Numbered from the stretch's first letter, positions 1-5,552 are shown. The stretch is DNA of 13,255 nucleotides from Methanoregulaceae archaeon (GCA_019695435.1 JACTVF010000032.1:1-13255), one strand, 5' to 3'. The notes: generated by a model not told the origin, from the sequence alone. Program-made: numbers and translations.

Positions 1-580
1 GCACGACCTTGCGATCTCGCTTGGTATTCCGGCCGAGCAACGGACGCTCGATCCCGTGAGCGTCGATACGGTCTGCGGGACAATCCAAGATCTCGCTACG
101 CAGCACCCCGGCGCCCGGTTCTCGTTTGTCGTTTCCGGGGGCACCGCCCCGCTTGCCCTCGGCATCTTTCGGATGGCGATGTGGCTTGACGGCGACGTGT
201 ATTTTGCGTCGCGAAAGGCCGTCCTCCAGAAGCTGACCGTTCCTGCGATGCCGGCCCGCGCCCTTGCAGCGAACCCGAACTACGAGGCGATCCTGACCCT
301 GCTGCACAAGAAACCATTGGTGCCGGGCGTGGTCTCGGGTATCCCCCGGGACGAGCTGTTCCGGGCGATGGCGGATATGAATGTCCCGGTCCGGACGCGG
401 GAGGGCCGGCCGGTGCACCCCACGCTGACCCGGGGAAACTTTGGCCAGTTCCTTACCACGCTCGTACGCTGGGGTCTGATCGCGGAAAACGTGATGCCGG
501 GCCGGGAATCGATCCGGTTGTACACGATAACGCCCGATGGTGAGTTCGCGTTTGCGCTCTATTTTTCACATGCTCTCTGA
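1..580 (+). CDS. HFX_2341-like (DUF6293) CARF/winged-helix transcriptional regulator, 5' end outside window
   Basis: The frame is open from the first base (codons start at base 2) to a TGA at 578-580, so the GTG at 56 is probably internal and the gene begins upstream of the window. The visible N-terminal part has a Rossmann-like segment (a hydrophobic strand FSFVVSGGTAPLALG, a helix, then DGDVYFAS), as in the ligand-binding CARF-like domain of archaeal HFX_2341/DUF6293 regulators. The last 80 or so residues look like a winged helix: a PRDELFRAMADM helix, then a basic, Gly-rich turn and a helix FGQFLTTLVRWGLI followed by a wing ending in TPDGEFAFAL. Family membership is recognised by pattern only. 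The ligand (perhaps a cyclic oligonucleotide or other nucleotide) and target genes are unknown. Tandem palindromes lie immediately downstream and could be its binding sites. Confidence 0.62.
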   Translation, partial: HDLAISLGIPAEQRTLDPVSVDTVCGTIQDLATQHPGARFSFVVSGGTAPLALGIFRMAMWLDGDVYFASRKAVLQKLTVPAMPARALAANPNYEAILTLLHKKPLVPGVVSGIPRDELFRAMADMNVPVRTREGRPVHPTLTRGNFGQFLTTLVRWGLIAENVMPGRESIRLYTITPDGEFAFALYFSHAL

Positions 581-590
581 CGTGAAGGGG

Positions 591-639
591 TCTGTAAAGT
601 TACAGACCGTCTGTAACTTTGCAGTCGGTCTGTAGGGTT
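591..639. promoter_or_regulatory. Tandem dyad-symmetric sites (candidate operators)
   Basis: TCTGTAA-AG-TTACAGA (591-606) is a perfect 7+7 palindrome. A second copy follows at 610-625 (TCTGTAA-CT-TTGCAGT, imperfect), and a third half-site GGTCTGTAGGGTT lies at 627-639. The first two copies are also mutual inverted repeats (591-607 against 609-625, 15 of 17 matching), so the transcript could fold into a hairpin. Regular spacing of short dyads suggests a dimeric DNA-binding protein. The site begins 10 bp after the regulator stop codon. A terminator is possible, but no T-run follows. Confidence 0.45.
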
Positions 640-744
640 AAGTACTCTGGCCGGGCCGGAATTTTTGGAAAAATGTTTGCAGAGATCATTAGTTTTTGCA
701 CAATTTTACACAATTGATTGTAAATTTATGATCTATAGAAAACC
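640..744. other. AT-rich spacer without a gene
   Basis: No coding potential is seen between the dyad cluster and the transposase remnant. The stretch contains an imperfect inverted repeat, AATTTTACA (702-710) against TGTAAATTT (719-727), with an 8-bp spacer. It lies just outside the transposase stop codon, where an insertion-sequence end would be expected, but no matching second end was found. Confidence 0.4.
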
Positions 745-1008
745 TCAAGGAAGAGAACACAGTAGAAACCTGTGGAGGTTACAGACAATCACTTTTCCGG
801 CGATTTCATTCATCTGAACAACGAATTTTCTTGCTTTCAGATCGCCGCTGAACTTTCTTTTCAAAACGGAGAATGTATTTTCAACCAGTTGACGTCTTCA
901 GTATCTTAATGAGGTATGTCAATAAATGCGAAATTTAATCCTATCCTGACGTTCTTTGCTCATGAGATCTGACATCAGGAGAGAGTAGAGTCCAATCTTA
1001 CACACATT
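745..1008 (-). pseudogene. Remnant of an IS4/IS5-type DDE transposase (C-terminal end)
   Basis: On the minus strand, bases 897-745 encode RRQLVENTFSVLKRKFSGDL, then KARKFVVQMNEIAGKVIVCN and LHRFLLCSLP before a TGA. This is the typical C-terminal end of IS4/IS5-group transposases: the Glu of the V-E-N-T-F-S-V-L-K-R motif corresponds to the third acidic residue of the DDE triad, and the basic tail is characteristic. Reading further upstream in the same frame gives SKERQDRIKFRIY interrupted by two TGA stops (around 918 and 898-900). The gene is therefore dead and the N-terminal two thirds is missing. The left limit is the stop codon; the right limit near 1008 is a guess. It marks past insertion at the edge of the foreign hydrolase segment. 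Confidence 0.7.
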
Positions 1009-1104
1009 ATGCCGACAGCCTATCAAGATCATTGCCTCATCGTCTGGCGCGGCTTTTCTGTCTCAAACGCACTTAAATTCCAGTTTTGCCACCCTCCAAA
1101 AAAA

Positions 1105-1992
1105 TTAGGCGGCGTCGACGCTTCCGACGAAGTCGAGAATAGCCTTCGCCAACTCGTCGGGGGCCTCCATTGCAGCGTAGTGGCCCACGCCGCCGAGTAA
1201 CACTGAGCTAACTTCGGTCGCCGTAGCCTGCGACATAGTGCCGAGCGTGAAGGGCCCACCTCCTGCGCCAACCGCAAGTACTGGCACGGTCAGGCCATGC
1301 GTGTCGGCCAGAGTCTTGATTTCGTGGCCTTCCTGCAGCATCGATTTGTAGAGGCCGATAGCTCCGCGCCAGCCATCTGGGCGCGAGTAGGTGCGGACGA
1401 ATTCGTCGATGTCGGTGTCGGTAATCGCTCCCGGGGTCGCGCTCATGGAGGGGAATGCGTATTGCCCCAAGAACTCGCGCTCACGGCCGGCGAGCAACAT
1501 CTCGGGGATGCCGGGCGCGGCGAGAACGCCGATGTGCCAGGCACCGCCGTGGGTGATGTCAGCAAGCATTTCAAGGCCGAACCCGGGCAGACCCATCTCG
1601 ATCGCAGTGAAACTGAGTACGTTCTCCGGGTGCGTGGTCGCGAGGCGGAAGACGGTCGCCCCACTAATGTCCTGCCCCGTGAGGTGGACTGGGCCAACGT
1701 CGAGCTGTTCAATGAGGTGGTGCAGGTCTTCGGCGGAGGTCTTGCTGTCGTACTCGCCGGGCTCGTTGTCGGAATCGCCAAAGCCACGTAGATCGACGGC
1801 GAAGACACGGTGGCTCGCCGCAAGCAGTGGAATGAGCTTTCGAAAAGTCCACCAGGTCTCAGGAAATCCATGGACCAGCAGGACCGGAGATCCTCTGGTT
1901 CCCGCTGCGATGTAGTGCAGCTTGGTTCCGTTTACCTCGGCGCGGTAGTGTGTGATCCCCGGCAGCGTGAGACCAATTGGTGTGACATCCAT
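1105..1992 (-). CDS. Alpha/beta-hydrolase, epoxide hydrolase-like
   Basis: This is an intact 295-residue alpha/beta-hydrolase fold protein. Visible signatures are the oxyanion-hole motif HGFPETW (41-47), [10 protein letters not shown] (66-75), a nucleophile elbow GQDISG with Asp108 as nucleophile, a lid region with WRGAIGLY (208-215) and the catalytic-base segment [14 protein letters not shown] with His271. Asp instead of Ser at the elbow, together with a Tyr in the lid, fits epoxide hydrolases. The usual acid after strand 7 is not obvious (VGAGGGPF), and Glu132 after strand 6 may take its place, as in LinB-type enzymes. The halide-binding Trp next to the nucleophile is absent (Ile109), so dehalogenase activity is unlikely. 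The substrate cannot be deduced. The start is the ATG at 1992; no Shine-Dalgarno sequence is seen. The style of the protein resembles actinobacterial or proteobacterial relatives and suggests horizontal transfer. Confidence 0.85.
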   Translation of the reverse strand: MDVTPIGLTLPGITHYRAEVNGTKLHYIAAGTRGSPVLLVHGFPETWWTFRKLIPLLAASHRVFAVDLRGFGDSDNEPGEYDSKTSAEDLHHLIEQLDVGPVHLTGQDISGATVFRLATTHPENVLSFTAIEMGLPGFGLEMLADITHGGAWHIGVLAAPGIPEMLLAGREREFLGQYAFPSMSATPGAITDTDIDEFVRTYSRPDGWRGAIGLYKSMLQEGHEIKTLADTHGLTVPVLAVGAGGGPFTLGTMSQATATEVSSVLLGGVGHYAAMEAPDELAKAILDFVGSVDAA

Positions 1993-2149
1993 AGAGGAGT
2001 ATTAACTTATTAAAATTATAGTTATTGATTATTTATCCATTAAGCGTGTGTGGTGCCGTTGCGGTAACAAAACTTAACGAAAATAATATCGCCGCAACAC
2101 AGAAATATTGACTATTTAACCGTCCTGCAGATTCAACAAAACATTCTGT
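1993..2149. other. AT-rich intergenic region
   Basis: No coding potential is seen. The hydrolase promoter (minus strand) should lie here, and the A/T-rich tract at about 2000-2035 could hold its TATA element, but no box stands out. A separated inverted repeat, GTTGCGG (2058-2064) against CCGCAAC (2092-2098), could form a stem with a 27-nt loop. Base composition is far lower in G+C than in the flanking genes, which fits imported DNA. Confidence 0.35.
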
Positions 2150-2510
2150 TTAAGAGAACTCCACGACTTCAGGTTGTAAGTTTGTTCCTTCCTTTTTCCA
2201 TGTAGTCATAAAGTCAGAAAACCGCGATGTTTGTGATTCTGTCCTTTGCCATTCGATTTGAGTTTCTTCATGTTTATCAAACATTTTTTCGGCCTCGGAT
2301 TTTCTCATAATTATGGTGAAGTTTTTGTACAAATTTCAAAACATTGTTGACGGAAGGGGACAGTGCTTGTTCCCCCAAACCGCCTCTTTGTACTTTCGCG
2401 ATAATTTGCGTATTACCTTCTGAAGAACTATCACTACACGGGGATGCCCGAGCGACGGGGGCGGAGGCATCAAATGCCGTAGCCCCCAAGAGCGTCCAAA
2501 ATAAAAACAA
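2150..2510 (-). pseudogene. Possible broken secreted-protein gene (two overlapping frames)
   Basis: Two minus-strand frames adjoin. Bases 2510-2277 (TTG start) give 77 residues beginning with a signal-peptide-like stretch, FLFWTLLGATAFDASAPVARA. Bases 2332-2150 give 60 charged residues (KSEAEKMFDKHEETQIEW and onward). One frameshift near 2280-2332 would join them into a roughly 110-residue exported protein. No family is recognised, no ribosome-binding site is visible, and the AT-rich composition differs from the rest of the window. It may equally be random open frame in imported DNA. Confidence 0.2.
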
Positions 2511-2543
2511 TGATTTTTACAGAGCCTCTTTTGAGTTAAATCT

Positions 2544-2713
2544 CCCTCACAACAGCTCGCTCAGCCGGTGCCCCCCGCTCTCCTCGCACCGCTCCTTATA
2601 TTTGCACCGGTTACAGGGAGCATTCAAAGGGTGGACCGGTGCCTCACCCCGGTGGATCGCCCAGAGCTTGTGGAGCGTCGTGAGGAGCTGGCGCCGGTCC
2701 CGGGGCTGGACGG
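2544..2713 (-). pseudogene. 3'-terminal fragment of a second Cas4-like gene
   Basis: This 170-bp segment aligns without gaps to 4305-4474, the 3' end of the full Cas4-like gene, with about 19 mismatches by eye (roughly 89% identity). On the minus strand it still encodes the C-terminal part with the iron-sulfur cysteines: a conserved LHKLWAIHRGEAPVHPLNAP, then CNRCKYKERCEESGGHRLSE, then LL and a stop. The changes are mostly silent or conservative (Arg to Lys, Thr to Val, His to Asn), so the copy diverged while still part of a working gene; it is not a fresh duplicate. The rest of the gene is missing, because the homology stops where a methylase tail begins on the opposite strand. It cannot act alone. 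Confidence 0.85.
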
Positions 2714-2751
2714 GAGAAGAGATTGCGATTGTGGAAGAGGCGGGGAAATAA
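2709..2751 (+). pseudogene. Last codons of an Eco57I/TaqI-type restriction-methylation enzyme
   Basis: Plus-strand codons TGEEIAIVEEAGK and a TAA match the extreme C-terminus of type IIG/BREX-like methylase-specificity proteins, whose usual ending is L-Y-G-L-T-E-E-E-I-x-I-V-E-G. The same ending occurs in the longer remnant ending at 3749. The fragment is fused to the Cas4-like fragment at a shared GGCTG(G)ACGG sequence. Only about 14 codons survive, so it is non-functional. Confidence 0.6.
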
Positions 2752-2823
2752 TTATCCTCTCCTCAAATAAAACACACTGACAGGATACCTGAATCCTTAC
2801 GTAACCTTTGACAGGGCGGAGAA

Positions 2824-3285
2824 ATGAAAATCTACATGGATGTCTGCTGTTTGTGCAGGCCGTTTGATGACCAGTTGGTTCCAAGAATCCGGTACGAGAG
2901 CGAAGCCATAATCGCCATCCTGAACCGGTGCGAACGCGACTGGGATTTGGTCTGGAGTTCCGCAATCACCTATGAAATCGCAAAGATACTTGATTATCAG
3001 AAGAAGCACTACGTGACATCATTTGCAGCAAAAACAAAGACCACTGTCTCTGTCGACGAGAACATAAAAGAAAGGGCAGCGTTTTTTATGGGCTGGGGGA
3101 TAAAAGCACTTGACGCCCTGCATGTTGCCTGCGCTGAACGGGCGGGAGCAACGGTCCTTCTCACAACAGATGATACGTTGAAAAACATTATGAGTCACCA
3201 CAGCGATACAATTTCCATACGAATTGTAAATCCGGCTCAGTGGTACGAGGAGGTGACGGGAAATGAAAGTGAAGACATTGCATGA
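2824..3285 (+). CDS. PIN-domain ribonuclease (VapC-like toxin)
   Basis: This 153-residue PIN-domain protein is probably a metal-dependent RNase that acts as the toxin of a toxin-antitoxin pair. The acidic residues expected for PIN active sites are visible: Asp6 in KIYMDVCC, Glu51 in SSAITYEI, Asp97 in IKALDALH and Asp116/Asp117 in TTDDTL. The overall layout (an N-terminal strand with Asp, a helical middle, then A-L-D-A-L-H followed by V-L-L-T-T-D-D) is that of stand-alone archaeal PIN proteins. The ATG at 2824 is preceded by a purine-rich GGCGGAGA. The downstream small gene overlaps the 3' end by 23 nt, which implies translational coupling. The RNA target is unknown. Confidence 0.85.
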   Translation: MKIYMDVCCLCRPFDDQLVPRIRYESEAIIAILNRCERDWDLVWSSAITYEIAKILDYQKKHYVTSFAAKTKTTVSVDENIKERAAFFMGWGIKALDALHVACAERAGATVLLTTDDTLKNIMSHHSDTISIRIVNPAQWYEEVTGNESEDIA

Positions 3286-3463
3286 AATCCATGATGAAGG
3301 AATGAATGCGCTCTTAAAAACACTCGGACCCGTCGACTTGATCCGGTTCATCCAGATGTTTGATCACGGAAAAGGCGATTACACAAAAGAGCGCAAGCAG
3401 TGGCTCAGTAACGATCTTGATGAAATCTGTAAAGAGATCCAGCAGATGCAGAAGCAGGCGTGA
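3263..3463 (+). CDS. Small protein coupled to PIN toxin, probable antitoxin
   Basis: This is a 66-residue, mostly helical, charged protein that starts at an ATG inside the PIN gene, 5-6 nt after a strong GGAGGTGA ribosome-binding sequence. The N-terminal half carries VKTLHEIHDEGMNALLKTLG, then PVDLIRFIQMF; the rest is basic/acidic (DYTKERKQWL) and ends in a likely coiled helix (DEICKEIQQMQKQ). Small proteins of this look follow PIN genes in many methanogens, with the toxin gene first, the reverse of the usual vapBC order. The antitoxin role is inferred from the overlap and pairing; no known DNA-binding fold is evident. Confidence 0.7.
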   Translation: MKVKTLHEIHDEGMNALLKTLGPVDLIRFIQMFDHGKGDYTKERKQWLSNDLDEICKEIQQMQKQA

Positions 3464-3509
3464 ACCTGATTCTCCTATCCAATATTGGGATCAATCTCTT
3501 TTCGTATCC

Positions 3510-3749
3510 GGTATTCGTTGCATCATCAACTTCTCCGACTCCGCAGACAAAGCCCGGCACGACCAAATGGTCACGCTCGTGACAAAGATGCTTGACCTGT
3601 ACAAAAAGGTGCAGGACGCCCGCCCCGGACAGGAGAAGACGCTGCTGTCCCGGCAGATCGAAGCGACGGATGCGGCGATTGATAAACAGGTGTACGAGTT
3701 GTACGGGCTGACGGAGGAGGAGATCGCAATTGTGGAGGGCAGGCAATAA
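3510..3749 (+). pseudogene. C-terminal remnant of Eco57I/TaqI-type restriction-methylation enzyme
   Basis: The frame from about 3513 encodes IRCIINFSDSADKARHDQMV, a long helix (TLVTKMLDLYKKVQDARPGQ, EKTLLSRQIEATDAAID) and the ending KQVYELYGLTEEEIAIVEGR and Q. This is the characteristic C-terminal target-recognition and helical tail of type IIG and BREX PglX-like adenine-methylase proteins, which normally exceed 900 residues. No methylase motif (such as NPPY) or nuclease part is present upstream, where the antitoxin gene ends at 3463. Only about 80 residues remain, with no start codon of their own. It is a relic of a restriction-type defence locus. Confidence 0.75.
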
Positions 3750-3755
3750 ACCCTC

Positions 3756-3762
3756 TTAAATA
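3756..3762 (+). promoter_or_regulatory. Candidate TATA box for the HicB-like/MNT operon
   Basis: TTAAATA lies about 40 bp before the HicB-like ATG at 3801, which would give a leader of roughly 15-20 nt containing a weak GGGGA ribosome-binding sequence (3790-3794). It is assigned by position and composition only. Confidence 0.3.
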
Positions 3763-3800
3763 CCGGAACCAAATACCTGTATACAATCCGGGGAACAGTC

Positions 3801-3962
3801 ATGGACTTCAAAATTGCGATTGAACAGGACGAGGATGGCTGGTACATCGTCACCGTACCGGCACTCCCGGGCTGCGTCTCTCAGGGAAAGACCGAGGCAG
3901 AGGCAAAGATAAACATTGCCGAAGCCATAGAACTGCACTTAAGCGCGCTTGCCCATGGTTGA
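3801..3962 (+). CDS. HicB-like (UPF0150) small protein
   Basis: This 53-residue ORF encodes MDFKIAIEQDEDGWYIVTVP, ALPGCVSQGKTEAEAKINIA and EAIELHLSALAHG. It is the compact HicB/UPF0150 fold with the hallmark D-G-W-Y-x-V-x-V-P-x-L-P-G-C-x-S-x-G-x-T motif. HicB normally neutralises the HicA mRNA interferase; no HicA gene is present here. It also lacks the C-terminal DNA-binding extension of full-length HicB, as do many short archaeal members. It overlaps the next gene by 8 nt (ATGGTTGA), so the two were co-translated. A role as solitary antitoxin or as partner of the downstream nucleotidyltransferase is possible but unproven. Confidence 0.75.
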   Translation: MDFKIAIEQDEDGWYIVTVPALPGCVSQGKTEAEAKINIAEAIELHLSALAHG

Positions 3963-4295
3963 TGCAAAAGTCCTCGAAACGGTAAATTTTTTGGTACACA
4001 ACTCCGGAATAACGGAGTCCGCATCAACAACCTTATCCTTTTTGGTTCATCGGGCACGGGCACCGCAACAACGGGCAGTGATATCGATATCGCAATAATC
4101 TCCGATGATTTTACAAACCGGGATATTTTTGATCGGGCACTCCTGACAAAAGATGCGGAGATGAATACAGTGAAAAAATTCAAAGTGCCTCTTGACGTCA
4201 TCACATTAACCCCAGAAGAATATCAGGATCAAAAATCCCTGATTGCAGGCACGATCAGGAAAGGAATTACACTTCCAACGGTATCTTCGGTATGA
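3955..4295 (+). pseudogene. MNT-type nucleotidyltransferase, interrupted by a -1 frameshift
   Basis: The ATG at 3955 opens MVDAKVLETVNF; the frame then becomes wrong at a run of six T (3987-3992). Reading on in the -1 frame restores GTQLRNNGVRINNLILFGSS, then GTGTATTGSDIDIAIISDD, then FTNRDIFDRALLTKDAEMN and a tail that runs to the TGA at 4293-4295. The motif G-S-x10-S-D-I-D-I-A is the nucleotidyltransferase G-S/D-x-D active site, and a later PLDVIT supplies the third acidic residue, as in MNT antitoxins that AMPylate HEPN toxins. No HEPN partner is visible. The frame break is either a one-base loss in a homopolymer (pseudogene or sequencing error) or a programmed shift, because A-AAT-TTT in the zero frame is a canonical X-XXY-YYZ heptamer. 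The reassembled protein would be about 113 residues, a normal length. Confidence 0.8.
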
Positions 4296-4307
4296 AAATG
4301 AAAACCC

Positions 4308-5018
4308 TCACAGCAGCTCGCTCAGCCGGTGCCCCCCGCTCTCCTCGCACCGCTCCCTGTATTTGCACCGGTGGCAGGGGGCGTTGAGCGGGTGGGTGGG
4401 AGCCTCGCCCCGGTGGATCGCCCGGAGTTTGTGCAGGGTCGTGAGGAGCTGGCGCCGGTCCCGGGGCTGGACGGTATGGTACCGCGAGATACCGTCCGGG
4501 ATATACTCCACATGGCCCCCGGCGACCTCTTCTCCGGTCATCTCCTCAAGGCAGAATGCAATACCCGCGATCCGGAGCCGGTCTGCCGCGTAGGTGCCAA
4601 AGGGCAACGCGCCGGCCGCCCGTACAATCGAGAACGTCCCGTCCTCTGCCACCCGGTCAATCATGCCGGCGATGCCGTGCTTCTTTGAGACCACCGTTAC
4701 ATCGGTCTGGGCCGCCACTTTCCACTCGTGCTTGGTGCAGGACGCAATACAGATGTCCAGGAACTCCCGGAGCGCCGGGTCGGTCTTCGGGCGGACCGTG
4801 AGCACCTCGTCCCAGATGGTATCCGCTTCAAGTGGGCGGCCGAGGTGGTACGAGATCTGCTTGCAGACCGCATACCGGTCCGACTCGGAAACTGGCTCGT
4901 CCTTCTCGTAGTAGAACCGGACCGGGCAGGCATGCACCCGCACCAGCTCCGAGATCGTGACGTGGCTGCCCTGCTCCGCCAGAATAATCCCTCTATTGAA
5001 CCGGGGAGAACTGGCCAC
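4308..5018 (-). CDS. Cas4-like Fe-S PD-(D/E)XK family protein with altered active site
   Basis: This 236-residue protein has the Cas4 layout. Cys31 is in VHACPVRFYY, the nuclease core is in the middle, a DRLRIAGIAFCLEE helix (146-159) occupies the position of the RecB 'QxxxY' motif, and Cys215, Cys218 and Cys224 in CHRCKYRERC complete a likely [4Fe-4S] cluster. In the core, Asp121 (AGMIDR) is kept, but the following strand reads FSIVRAAG where active relatives have an E-x-K; Arg133 and Ala135 replace Glu and Lys. DNA cleavage is therefore doubtful, and a binding or structural role is possible. It stands alone: no cas1, cas2 or CRISPR array lies in the window. The start is a GTG at 5018 with AAAAGTATAAG just upstream. 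If that is the TATA box, the real start would be further inside. It converges with the MNT pseudogene, 12 bp away. Confidence 0.72.
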   Translation of the reverse strand: MASSPRFNRGIILAEQGSHVTISELVRVHACPVRFYYEKDEPVSESDRYAVCKQISYHLGRPLEADTIWDEVLTVRPKTDPALREFLDICIASCTKHEWKVAAQTDVTVVSKKHGIAGMIDRVAEDGTFSIVRAAGALPFGTYAADRLRIAGIAFCLEEMTGEEVAGGHVEYIPDGISRYHTVQPRDRRQLLTTLHKLRAIHRGEAPTHPLNAPCHRCKYRERCEESGGHRLSELL

Positions 5019-5104
5019 TTATACTTTTGGGAAATGCTCATGGAAGGGCTTGAGCGAGGGCCTGTGACCAACTATTCATACCAGAAACGGCAAACGTAAT
5101 CAGT

Positions 5105-5401
5105 ATGACCGGACAGGAAATATCCGTCAATATCCCCCCGACGCTCGACCCCGTCTACAGCAACATGATCCAGATCGCGTACAAGGACGACGAGTTCACG
5201 TTCATGTTCCTCCACCAGCTCCCGCAGGTGAACCAGGCGCGGGCAAAGGCGATCGTCTCCATCACGCCGGCGCACGCAAAGAATCTCCTTGCCGTGCTCC
5301 AGAAAACCGTCGCCGATTACGAAGGGAAGTTCGGCACGATCTCCCCGGCGAAGGAATCCCATTCCGCCGACAGCGTGACGACGCTTCGCGGCTATTCGTA
5401 A
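5105..5401 (+). CDS. DUF3467 family protein
   Basis: A 98-residue protein matching DUF3467: an N-terminal strand IPPTLDPVYSNMIQIAYKDD, FTFMFLHQLPQVNQARAKAI, the conserved helix TPAHAKNLLAVLQKTVADYE and the ending GKFGTIS. Members are small single-domain proteins, widespread in archaea and bacteria and without an established function; the E-F-x-F-x-F and M/T-P-x-H-A-K-x-L-L motifs are clear here. The ATG at 5105 has no good ribosome-binding sequence. The ACTTATACTTT element (5017-5027), shared with the divergent Cas4-like gene, could serve as its promoter, with a leader of about 50 nt. The C-terminal 20 residues are probably disordered. Confidence 0.8.
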   Translation: MTGQEISVNIPPTLDPVYSNMIQIAYKDDEFTFMFLHQLPQVNQARAKAIVSITPAHAKNLLAVLQKTVADYEGKFGTISPAKESHSADSVTTLRGYS

Positions 5402-5429
5402 ATTTTTTACCACTCCCCCCAAGCACAGA

Positions 5430-5437
5430 TTTTATTA
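5430..5437 (+). promoter_or_regulatory. TATA box of the tRNA-Thr gene
   Basis: TTTTATTA is centred about 33 bp before the first base of the tRNA. With the usual archaeal spacing of 25-27 bp, transcription would start near 5460, giving a leader of some 7 nt for RNase P to remove. Confidence 0.6.
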
Positions 5438-5466
5438 GCGCACAGGTCGATATTGTGAGGCAGTGC

Positions 5467-5538
5467 GCCGCCGTGGCTTAGCGGCATAGCGGCTGATTCG
5501 TAATCAGCAGGTCGAGGGTTCAAGTCCCTCCGGCGGCT
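5467..5538 (+). tRNA. tRNA-Thr (anticodon CGU)
   Basis: A complete 72-nt cloverleaf. The acceptor stem GCCGCCG (5467-5473) pairs with CGGCGGC (5531-5537). A three-pair D stem (GCT/AGC) carries GG in its loop. The anticodon stem GCTGA/TCAGC encloses TTCGTAA, with anticodon CGT at 5499-5501. The variable loop is AGGTC, and the T stem GAGGG/CCCTC has the loop TTCAAGT. The discriminator base is T (5538), as usual for archaeal tRNA-Thr, and CCA is not encoded. It reads ACG codons. There is no intron. Confidence 0.95.
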
Positions 5539-5545
5539 CTGTAAT

Positions 5546-5552
5546 TGTTTTT
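5546..5552 (+). terminator. T-rich terminator after tRNA-Thr
   Basis: A run of T residues begins about 8 nt after the tRNA 3' end. Archaeal RNA polymerase commonly stops at such T-tracts without a hairpin. Confidence 0.5.

Noticed and set aside
1105..1992. Haloalkane dehalogenase assignment for the hydrolase
   Set aside because: Asp108/Glu132/His271 resemble LinB, but the halide-binding Trp after the nucleophile and the Asn of the H-G-N-P motif are replaced (Ile109, Phe43).
4308..5018. A CRISPR-Cas locus around the Cas4-like gene
   Set aside because: No cas1, cas2, effector genes or regularly spaced repeats are present anywhere in the window.
5535..5544. Ten-base match of the tRNA-Thr 3' end (GGCTCTGTAA) with the minus strand at 2517-2526 as an att pair
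   Set aside because: It is too short, in opposite orientation, and no integrase gene is in the window; probably chance.
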